A stretch of 64,000 nt of DNA, from positions 62,001-126,000 of the forward strand of contig NZ_JOIR01000014.1 of assembly GCF_000720115.1 (NCBI RefSeq), read 5' to 3'. The position numbers and the translations under genes were made by a program. The number at the start of each line of letters is the position of its first letter. Positions within the stretch are counted from its first letter, which is position 1. Source of the stretch: Streptomyces sp. NRRL F-2580 (GTDB lineage: Bacteria; Actinomycetota; Actinomycetes; Streptomycetales; Streptomycetaceae). Below the pieces are notes generated by a model. The model had not been told where the DNA came from. It worked only from the letters and a program-made list of their open reading frames with translations, and ran no database searches. Of the stretch, positions 53,276-64,000 are shown piece after piece.

Positions 53276-54505
53276 ATGACAGGAGGAGCCATGGACCGCG
53301 CCCCCGCTCACGCCCCGGGCCGACCCGGCGCCGCGTCCGCCGATCCGGCGGAGGTCCTGAGCCGGCTGCTCGGCGGCCGGAGCGGACTGGGGGCCGCTCC
53401 CCCGCGCGCCGATCCCGGCCCCGCCGGTATGGGCGCCCGTACGGGCGCCCATACCAGCAGGACCCATACCAGCAGGACCCATACCAGCAGGACCCGGACC
53501 GGCGGGACCCGCACCGAGGGGACCCGGACCGGCTCGGGGATCGTCATCCCGCCGCTGTACTGCCCCGACGCCGTGCGGGACGACCCGGCGCTGGCCGACG
53601 CGGTGAACGAGGAACTCGTCCGGTGGGCCGACGACGTCGGGATCTACGCCGGGCGCCTGGACATGCTGCGCTCGTGCCACTTCGGCCGGCTGATGATGCT
53701 CGCGCACCCGGACTGCGACGACCCCGGCCGGCTGCTCGCGGCCGCCCGGTGCGGGCTCTCCGAGTGGGCCGTCGACGACCACTGGGCCGATGACGGGGAG
53801 GACGCCGACCCGCGGCTGATCGGCCTGCGCACCGCCCTCGCGCACGCCGTGGTCGACCCGGTGCGGCTGCCGCCGCGCCACGAGCGGCAGTTCGAGGACC
53901 GGGTGGCCGCCGAACCCGTGCTGCGCGCCTTCCGCTCCGCCCTGAACCACCTCGCCGAGTTCGCCTCCCCCACCCAGGTGACCCGGCTGCGCTACCAGTT
54001 GGCGGTGATGTTCGTCGGGTACAACCACGAGGCCGAGTGGCGGACGTCCGCGCGCCGGCCGCCGGTGTGGGAGTACCTGCTGCACCGGTACGAGAACGGC
54101 TTCTTCCCCTGCATGGGCCTCACCGATCCGGTCGGCGGGTACGAGGTCCCCGCGCACGAGTTCGCGGACGCGCGGGTACGGCGCACGTACATGTACGCGG
54201 GGGTCGCCACCTGCCTGCTCAACGACCTGTACTCGATGGCCCGGGAGGATCCGGACGACACCAGTCTGCCCCGGCTGATCGCGGCCGAGGAGCACTGCTC
54301 GCTCCAGGAGGCGGTGAACCGGACGGCCGCGGTCCACGACGAGGTGATGCACGCCGTCGAGGCGGAGTCGGCCGCGCTGGCCGCTCTCGGCTCGCCCGCG
54401 CTCGGCCGTTTCCTGGAGGGGATCTGGAACTGGATGGGCGGGGCGAAGGAGTGGCACGCCACGAGCCCCCGCTACCACGGCCCCCCGAGCGGCGGCACGC
54501 CCTAG
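53276..54505 (+). CDS. Terpene cyclase, 2-methylisoborneol-synthase-like
   Basis: A 409-residue class I terpene synthase (or 404 if the second ATG at 53291 is used; both have a perfect AGGAGG). The Asp-rich metal motif is AVDDHWADDGEDAD (about residue 170) and the NSE triad is CLLNDLYSMAREDPDD (about 312-327). RYENGFFPCMGLTDPVGGYE and the ending GAKEWHATSPRY fit the 2-MIB synthase group. The first 85 residues are disordered and repetitive (pentapeptide HTSRT), the kind of tail used for loading into Family 2B shells. It is divergent from the encapsulin gene. The usual partner gene for GPP methylation is absent nearby. Confidence 0.85.
   Translation: MTGGAMDRAPAHAPGRPGAASADPAEVLSRLLGGRSGLGAAPPRADPGPAGMGARTGAHTSRTHTSRTHTSRTRTGGTRTEGTRTGSGIVIPPLYCPDAVRDDPALADAVNEELVRWADDVGIYAGRLDMLRSCHFGRLMMLAHPDCDDPGRLLAAARCGLSEWAVDDHWADDGEDADPRLIGLRTALAHAVVDPVRLPPRHERQFEDRVAAEPVLRAFRSALNHLAEFASPTQVTRLRYQLAVMFVGYNHEAEWRTSARRPPVWEYLLHRYENGFFPCMGLTDPVGGYEVPAHEFADARVRRTYMYAGVATCLLNDLYSMAREDPDDTSLPRLIAAEEHCSLQEAVNRTAAVHDEVMHAVEAESAALAALGSPALGRFLEGIWNWMGGAKEWHATSPRYHGPPSGGTP
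53449..53538 (+). repeat. 15-bp tandem repeat in the cyclase N-terminal tail
   Basis: Three perfect copies of CCATACCAGCAGGAC (53449-53493) are followed by three degenerate copies, encoding HTSRT x3 then RTGGT, RTEGT, RTGSG. It lies in the disordered tail before the cyclase domain. Repeat number may vary between strains. Confidence 0.85.
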
Positions 54506-54541
54506 CGCCCGCCCCGCCCCAGGACCCGGCGCCCCGGTCGG

Positions 54542-54925
54542 TCACGCGGTCGGACTGCCGGGTGCGCGCAGGGTTCGGCGCACGGCGCCCCGGAGCCAGT
54601 GGTGGCCTCGGTCGGCCGCGTGTCGGGGGTGCCAGGCCATGCCGACGGTCACGGGCGGCAGCGCCAGGGGGATGTCGAGGAGGTGCAGTCCGAGGGCGAT
54701 GGCGTCGCCGGTGAGGGGTGCGGGGGCGGCGCCGGGGAGTGCGGCGGGTACGAGGCAGACGATGTCGCTGCGCGCGGCGAGGGTCATGGCGGCCAGGTGG
54801 CCGGGGAGGACGACGCCGACCCGCCGGTGGAGGTCCTGCTCGGCCAGGGCGGTGTCGAGGGGGCCCGTGAACCGGCTGCGGCGGCTGACCGCGACGTGCT
54901 GGGCGGCGGCGTCGCCCGCACCCCG
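54542..54925 (-). pseudogene. LysR-type regulator, only the C-terminal part left
   Basis: The reverse strand from about 54925 reads HVAVSRRSRFTGPLDTALAE, then VGVVLPGHLAAMTLAARSDI, VCLVPAALPG and VTVGMAWHPRHAADRGHHWL before the stop at 54542. This is the second half of a LysR substrate-binding domain with its WHPR ending. The helix-turn-helix and first half are absent and the upstream sequence is Gly-rich noise, so it is a deletion remnant. Confidence 0.7.
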
Positions 54926-55038
54926 GACACCGCCTCCCCCACCGGCTTCGAGCAGTGGTGCGCTCGGACGCTCAAGCCCACCGTCCTCTCCTGAACCACC
55001 TGACACGCCGGACGACTCGCGAACCGCCGAACCGCCCC

Positions 55039-55593
55039 TCAGATCTTTCCGCTGACCACCCGGATCCGGTGGCCCAGCTGCCGTCCGAGGGCGGCGGTGA
55101 AGCGCGGGTGCAGGGGCGGCCAGTCGTCGAACTGGAAGCCGAGGGGGCCGAAGGCGAAGTAGTCGTCGGTCCAGTTCCAGTCCGCGAGCGGAGCGCGGTG
55201 GGCGCAGGCCGGGCAGTCGAGGTCGGCGGCGCCCGTGGTGTACCAGGCGTCGAGGGCCTCGCCGGGCCAGTCGGGGGCGGCGCTTCGGCAGTGGGGGCAG
55301 AGCGCGGAAGGGGCGTCGCCCTGGCCGGCGCAGAGGACCGTACGACCCACGACGACGCGCAGTTCGTCGCCGGGCTCCTCCTCCAGCCCCTCGATCCGGG
55401 CGCGCCGGTCCCAGTGCACCAGGTCGACGGCCTCCCGCCAGCGTGGACCGGCCAGGTACACCACCTCGCCCCGCCACGGCACCGGGCGGATGAACCCCTC
55501 CGCCTCCAGCCACCCCTTGCCGTGCTCGCCGCGGGCGGCCGCCTCCTCCGCCGAGGCGTCCAGGTCCACCACGGTCTGCCGGTAGGTCCCCAT
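55039..55593 (-). CDS. Hypothetical protein with zinc-ribbon cysteines
   Basis: A 184-residue protein from ATG 55593. Two CxxC pairs, SALCPHCRSAAPDW and DLDCPACAHRAP (about residues 96-135), suggest a zinc ribbon. The N-terminal part (GWLEAEGFIRPVPWRGEVVY) and C-terminal part (WTDDYFAFGPLGFQFDDWPP) are rich in Trp/Asp/Phe. Similar solitary genes occur in Streptomyces without assigned function. Confidence 0.7.
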   Translation of the reverse strand: MGTYRQTVVDLDASAEEAAARGEHGKGWLEAEGFIRPVPWRGEVVYLAGPRWREAVDLVHWDRRARIEGLEEEPGDELRVVVGRTVLCAGQGDAPSALCPHCRSAAPDWPGEALDAWYTTGAADLDCPACAHRAPLADWNWTDDYFAFGPLGFQFDDWPPLHPRFTAALGRQLGHRIRVVSGKI

Positions 55594-55675
55594 GGGCTCC
55601 TCCCCCTTCGCTCGGTGCGGCAGATCCGACCCTACGGGTGCGAAGGCGGTCCCACCGGGGCGGGCTGGAGCCTCC

Positions 55676-57061
55676 TCAGCCGAGCCCGCGGAGGCGGGTC
55701 AGCAGCGCCCGCGCGGTGCGGTTGCCGCCGACGGGCTGGAGGCGGCCGCGCAGCCGGCCCACGGCGTCGTCCACCCGCGCCGAGTCCAGCTGGGGCACCG
55801 CGTCCAGCATCTCGTGCCAGGTGGCGCAGGCCCGTTCCAGATGGCCCTGGTTCAGGTGGAGTTCGGCGAGCCGCGCCAGGGTGATGGCCCGGGCGCGGCG
55901 CTCGCCGGGGGGCCGGTGCCGCAGGGAGGTGCCGAGCGCGATGATCGCACCGCGCGCGTCGCCGAGGGCCGCCAGCGCCTCGGCCTGCTGGTGGGCGAGC
56001 GCCGCGTGATGGTAGTCGCCGATGGCGGCCCGCTGCCCGGCCGAGCGTTCCAGCAGCCGTTCCGCCTCGCCCAGCCGGGCCACCGCCGCCCGCCGGTCGC
56101 CGCAGCCGGCCTCGGCGACCGCCAACTGCCCGGTGACGAAGGCGGCCTGGAGGGTGGGCAGCCGTCCGACCTCGCGGGCGGCCGCCTCCGCCAGCTCCCA
56201 CGCCTGTTTGCGGTGGCCCAGGTGGTGGGCCTGGACGCTCATGGCCCGCAGGACGGGCGCCCAGCACCGCGGGTCCCCCGCCTCCTGGCCGAGCCGCAGC
56301 CCCGCCCGGTAGTACGCCTGGGCCACGCCGTGCTGGTTGCCGTCGAAGCACAGGAAGCCGGCGGTGTACGCGAGCCGTGCGGCGCAGCCCAGCAGCCGGT
56401 GCCGCACCGCGGGCGCGGCGTCGGCGCGCAGCCAGGGCGCCACGGTGGTGGCGAGGTAGCGGGTCAGGGCCGGCCGGGCCAGGCCGCTGCCGAACATCAT
56501 GTCGGCGTTGCGGAAGACCGGCAGCACGGCCTCGGCGGCCTCCACGTGGTGCTGCCCGATCCGCCCGGCCGGCCGGGCGGGCGGAGCGGGCGGAGCGGGC
56601 GTGTCCGGCCGCGGCCGGCCGGGGGGCCGCCAGGCGGAGGAGTAGACCGGGATCTCGCCCAGCAGCGCCGCCGCCTCGATGCCGGCGCCGGCGGCATCCG
56701 CGGCGCCCTCGCAGACCCCGGCGGCCACCGCCGAGAGGTCGGGCGCGAGGGCCTGCGCGCCGTGCGGGCCGGGGCGGGTGTGCTCGCGCGCCCGGGCGGC
56801 GCCGGCCGGCCGTGCGAGTCCGGTGTCGGCCGGGCTGACGCGCCGTCCGGTGCGCCGGCTGAGGGCCTCGGCGGCGAGGGCGACGACGTGCGCGGGAGGC
56901 CGGGTGCCGGCCAGCCAGTGGGAGATGGAGGTGCGGTCGTAACGCAGGGTGAGGCCGGCCTCGGCGGCGACGCCGTTGACGGCGCGTGCGAAGTCCTGCC
57001 CGCTCCAGCGCGCGTCGGTGAGGAGGGTGCGGAGTCGTCCGTTGGGTTCACGCATGGCCAT
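55676..57061 (-). CDS. XRE-type regulator with TPR-like sensor domain
   Basis: A 461-residue protein. The N-terminal region contains a helix-turn-helix of XRE type (AGLTLRYDRTSISHWLAGTR, then PPAHVVALAAEALSRRTGRR). The remaining 350 residues are TPR-like helix pairs (RLAYTAGFLCFDGNQHGVAQ; AYYRAGLRLGQEAGDPRCW; ARAITLARLAELHLNQGHLE). I chose ATG 57061 because the GTTGAA direct repeats at 57095-57117 would otherwise overlap coding DNA; ATG 57112 in frame is possible. Located between the two encapsulin/cyclase loci, it is the natural candidate for their regulator. Confidence 0.8.
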   Translation of the reverse strand: MAMREPNGRLRTLLTDARWSGQDFARAVNGVAAEAGLTLRYDRTSISHWLAGTRPPAHVVALAAEALSRRTGRRVSPADTGLARPAGAARAREHTRPGPHGAQALAPDLSAVAAGVCEGAADAAGAGIEAAALLGEIPVYSSAWRPPGRPRPDTPAPPAPPARPAGRIGQHHVEAAEAVLPVFRNADMMFGSGLARPALTRYLATTVAPWLRADAAPAVRHRLLGCAARLAYTAGFLCFDGNQHGVAQAYYRAGLRLGQEAGDPRCWAPVLRAMSVQAHHLGHRKQAWELAEAAAREVGRLPTLQAAFVTGQLAVAEAGCGDRRAAVARLGEAERLLERSAGQRAAIGDYHHAALAHQQAEALAALGDARGAIIALGTSLRHRPPGERRARAITLARLAELHLNQGHLERACATWHEMLDAVPQLDSARVDDAVGRLRGRLQPVGGNRTARALLTRLRGLG

Positions 57062-57094
57062 CAGAACCGCCCAGCTCGTACACGTGTCCATCCA

Positions 57095-57117
57095 TTCAAC
57101 GCGGTCGGACATTCAAC
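57095..57117 (-). promoter_or_regulatory. GTTGAA-N11-GTTGAA direct repeat upstream of the XRE regulator
   Basis: Reverse-strand GTTGAA at 57117-57112 and 57100-57095 (17-bp period), with spacer TGTCCGACCGC; each is part of CATTCAACRCGGT on the plus strand. It is the third instance of the motif found twice at 53099-53194. It lies between the divergent XRE and second encapsulin genes. Confidence 0.6.
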
Positions 57118-57379
57118 ACGGTGGAGCCGGGACGGATGTACCGGGTGACGCCGTCCTGCCCCTAACTAGACGTGTGCGCCGGGTGGCTCACGGTCACACC
57201 GCGTGGCCCTGGCGTGCGGGAGCACAGCAGATCGCACGGAGCGGGACCGCCCCTTCCGGTCACTCCCGTACACCACCCCCCGCTCGGCCCCGGAGGGAGC
57301 ACGGACCGGCAGGACACCCCACCGTCGCGCACGGCACCCGCGCCACTCCCAGGAAGACCGACCGAGAGGAAGGCCCGCC

Positions 57380-58789
57380 ATGTCCGTCGACCCCAGCACC
57401 GAAGCGAACGCCGAGCACCTGACCGCCGCCGCCCGGCAGAGCCTGAGCACCGAGGCCGCCCGGAATCTGGCCACCACGACCAAGTCCGCGCCCCAGATGC
57501 AGGGGATCAGCTCGCGCTGGCTGCTGAGGATCCTGCCCTGGGTGCAGACCGGCGGCGGTACGTACCGGGTTAACCGCACCGTGAGCTACACCCTCGGCGA
57601 CGGGCGGATCACCTTCGTGAAGACCGGGACCGAACTCCGTGTCATCCCGCCGATGCTGCGCGAGCTCGGCATGCTCCGGAACTTCCCCGACGACCAGGTG
57701 GTCAAGGCCATCGCCGACCGGTTCGTGAAGGAGGAGTTCCGCAAGGGCGACGTCATCGTGCGGCGCGGCGAGCCCGTCGACAAGATCTTCCTCATCGCCC
57801 ACGGGCGGATCGAACGGCTCGGGACCGGTGCCTACGGGGACGAGGCGAGCCTGGACGTGCTGAGCGACGGCGACCACTTCGGCCACCACCCGCTGCCCGA
57901 CGCCCGCTGGGAGTTCACCGCCCGGGCGCAGACGGACGTGGTGACGATGACCTTCAACCGGGGCGACTGGGACGCGGCGCTGAACGGTTCCGCCGCGCTG
58001 CGCCGGCACGCCGAGGCCTACCTGGAGGCCGAGCGGGTCGGCCGCCGGGGCAGCGACGCGGTGGACCTGTCCGCCGGTCACACGGGCGAGGTGATGCTGC
58101 CCGGCACGTACGTGGACTACGACCTGGACCCGCGCGAGTACGAGCTGAGCGTCGCGCAGACCGTGCTGCGGGTGCACTCCAGGGTCGCCGACCTCTACAA
58201 CAAGCCGATGAACCAGTCGGAGCAGCAACTCCGGCTGACAGTAGAGGCATTGAGGGAGCGTCAGGAGAGCGAGCTGATCAACAACGCGGAGTTCGGGCTG
58301 CTGCACAACGCCGACTACGAGCAGCGCGTCTACGCCCGTACCGGCCCGCCCACCCCGGACGACATGGACGAGCTCCTCAGCCGGCGCCGCGGGTCGCAGT
58401 ACTTCCTCGCTCACCCGCGCACGATCGCCGCCTTCGGCCGCGAGTGCAGCCGGCGCGGCCTGTACCCGGACAGCGTGGACTTCCAGGGCCACCGGGTCCC
58501 GTCCTGGCGGGGAGTGCCGCTGCTGCCCTGCAACAAGATCCCGGTGACGCCGGAGCGGACCAGCTCGATCCTCGTCCTGCGCACCGGGGAGGACAACGAG
58601 GGCGTCATCGGGCTGCACCCGGTGGCGCTGCCGGACGAGTACCAGCCGGGCCTGTCCGTGCGGTTCATGAACATCAACGAGCAGGCGATCATCTCCTACC
58701 TGGTCACCGCCTACTACTCCGCGGCGATCCTGGTGCCCGATGCCGTCGGGGTGCTGGAGAACGTGGAGATCTCCCGATTCGACGACTGA
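57380..58789 (+). CDS. Second Family 2B encapsulin shell protein (EshA-like)
   Basis: A 469-residue protein from ATG 57380 (GAGGAAGG upstream). Same layout as the copy at 51583: N-arm [20 protein letters not shown], inserted cNMP-binding domain (about 100-215; [20 protein letters not shown]), then the HK97 part ([40 protein letters not shown]). The nucleotide-binding cassette is again diverged ([13 protein letters not shown]). It lies 12 bases upstream of the geosmin synthase gene on the same strand, so the two are surely co-transcribed, with geosmin synthase as likely cargo. Two paralogous shells in one locus could mix. Confidence 0.88.
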   Translation: MSVDPSTEANAEHLTAAARQSLSTEAARNLATTTKSAPQMQGISSRWLLRILPWVQTGGGTYRVNRTVSYTLGDGRITFVKTGTELRVIPPMLRELGMLRNFPDDQVVKAIADRFVKEEFRKGDVIVRRGEPVDKIFLIAHGRIERLGTGAYGDEASLDVLSDGDHFGHHPLPDARWEFTARAQTDVVTMTFNRGDWDAALNGSAALRRHAEAYLEAERVGRRGSDAVDLSAGHTGEVMLPGTYVDYDLDPREYELSVAQTVLRVHSRVADLYNKPMNQSEQQLRLTVEALRERQESELINNAEFGLLHNADYEQRVYARTGPPTPDDMDELLSRRRGSQYFLAHPRTIAAFGRECSRRGLYPDSVDFQGHRVPSWRGVPLLPCNKIPVTPERTSSILVLRTGEDNEGVIGLHPVALPDEYQPGLSVRFMNINEQAIISYLVTAYYSAAILVPDAVGVLENVEISRFDD

Positions 58790-61066
<2,277 letters not shown>

Positions 61067-61201
61067 CCTGCGGGGTTGAAGACCCTCTCGCCGGAATGCG
61101 ACATTCCCCTGGTCTTACGGCGCAAGTGGCGCATAATCGTCGTCACGCGGCTCGAATGAACCCTCTTGCCGCACTTGGTCACGCATGCAATGGGGGGCAT
61201 C

Positions 61202-61693
61202 GTGCCGATGAGGGAATCCAGGTCCACCGGAACGCTTCCGGCGACCTCCGCCGAAATGTCCCGCCTGCTCACCGCCGTCCGACGGGGACGGGTGCTCACC
61301 GTGGCGGGAGGCCTGCGCGAGCCGCGGAGCCTGCTGGTGCGGGAGATCGCGCGCCGCCTCGCGTCCAACTTCTACGACGGAGTGGCCGTCGTCGCCATGG
61401 ACCCGCTCCACGGCGGCTACGGCCTCCGCGAACTCACGGCGGAGCTGACGGCCGGGCCGAGGGCCGAGCCGGGCTGCTTACCCGGCACGCGCGCCCTCCC
61501 CTGCGGAACGGCGAACACCGCCTCGTGGCTGGCCGAACGGGACATGCTGCTCGTCCTGGACGGCGCGGAACAGCTCGGCCCGGACGCCCTGGCCTGGCTG
61601 CGGAACCTGCTGTCCGTGGCCCCGGGGCTGCGGATCCTGGCCGCCGGCCGCTCCCCGCTCGCGTTCGACCAGGAACGCATCCACCAGCTCTGA
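61202..61693 (+). CDS. NTPase-like domain protein lacking Walker A
   Basis: A 163-residue protein from GTG 61202 (GGGGGG six bases upstream). It resembles the first half of the STAND-type ATPase of AfsR/LuxR-family regulators: TVAGGLREPRSLLVREIARR occupies the place of the usual GPGGVGKTRLA, then FYDGVAVVAMDPL, WLAERDMLLVLDGAEQLGPD (Walker B, about 116-135) and LRILAAGRSPLAF. The GKT of Walker A is missing, and there is no DNA-binding or TPR part. It is a free-standing degenerate module or a truncated gene; ATP hydrolysis is unlikely. Confidence 0.6.
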   Translation: MPMRESRSTGTLPATSAEMSRLLTAVRRGRVLTVAGGLREPRSLLVREIARRLASNFYDGVAVVAMDPLHGGYGLRELTAELTAGPRAEPGCLPGTRALPCGTANTASWLAERDMLLVLDGAEQLGPDALAWLRNLLSVAPGLRILAAGRSPLAFDQERIHQL

Positions 61694-61738
61694 CCCGCTC
61701 CGCGGGCCCCGGCGCGATCACCGGGCCCGGACACGGGT

Positions 61739-61772
61739 CCGCCCCGGCCGGGCGCGAGGCCGGCCGGGGCGG
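61739..61772. terminator. Bidirectional hairpin between convergent genes
   Basis: A 13-bp perfect inverted repeat CCGCCCCGGCCGG / CCGGCCGGGGCGG with an 8-base loop between the plus-strand gene ending at 61693 and icd ending at 61800. No T-run, as is common in high-GC actinomycetes. Confidence 0.7.
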
Positions 61773-61799
61773 AACACGTACGACTGCCTGGGGCCGGGA

Positions 61800-64000
<2,201 letters not shown>

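Noticed and set aside
51785..54478. An 897-codon minus-strand frame spanning the terpene cyclase and first encapsulin
   Set aside because: Out-of-phase translation of two real genes; no natural protein features.

Overview
The window looks like a piece of a Streptomyces chromosome. Base composition is very GC-rich (about 70%), GTG starts and 4-base ATGA/GTGA gene overlaps are common, and it carries the geosmin and 2-methylisoborneol-type terpene cyclase/encapsulin loci typical of the genus, together with a monomeric NADP isocitrate dehydrogenase, a lutABC operon, cobF and a tRNA-Pro(GGG).

Layout. (1) 1-10300 is an eroded accessory zone: a cut-off FAD monooxygenase with a divergent TetR gene and paired operators, orphan membrane proteins, a frameshifted gene, an IS5-like element (CTAG target duplication) with an IS110 element nested inside it, a low-GC gene resembling a beta/gamma-crystallin, a SUKH-type immunity-like gene and several truncated fragments. 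(2) 10685-16516 is a small, intact, uncharacterised cluster: ATP-grasp ligase, a dikinase-like phosphotransferase with glucan-water-dikinase domain order, an MFS exporter and a PAS-LuxR regulator. (3) 17323-33100 is the most interesting block. Ten same-strand genes, many overlapping, encode a sigma-like protein, a C39-like cysteine protease, a small protein, a membrane protein that looks like a dynamin that lost its P-loop, two dynamin-family GTPases, a degenerate Hsp70/actin-fold protein, a 1183-residue HerA-type ATPase with two Cys clusters, a hydrophobic protein and an M48 membrane metalloprotease. I read this as an undescribed GTPase/ATPase membrane-remodelling or conflict system. (4) 33500-43500 is another worn region: a DUF1266 gene, small membrane proteins, an HNH protein, an IS3 element (GGCC duplication), an IS701 element (TTAG duplication), many gene remnants, then an SDR/MerR pair. 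It ends at tRNA-Pro(GGG) with a strong terminator and phased repeats beside the tRNA 3' end. (5) 43700-51400 is core-like metabolism: DUF309, a VOC protein, lutABC, cobF, a class V aminotransferase and a membrane-anchored GH71 glucanase. (6) 51583-61066 carries two Family 2B (EshA-like, cyclic-nucleotide-binding-domain) encapsulin genes. One is divergent from a 2-methylisoborneol-synthase-like cyclase, the other is directly upstream of a two-domain geosmin synthase. Between them lies an XRE-TPR regulator. A direct repeat GTTGAA-N11-GTTGAA occurs in both orientations in the encapsulin/cyclase promoter region and again in front of the regulator, which suggests shared control. No geranyl-diphosphate methyltransferase gene is seen next to the cyclase. 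(7) The window ends with an NTPase-like protein lacking Walker A and the 3' part of icd.

Single-base frameshifts are frequent but are seen only in the accessory regions (IS5, IS3 and IS701 transposases, a membrane protein gene, a VOC fragment). That fits decay of mobile DNA, although sequencing error cannot be excluded from the sequence alone.
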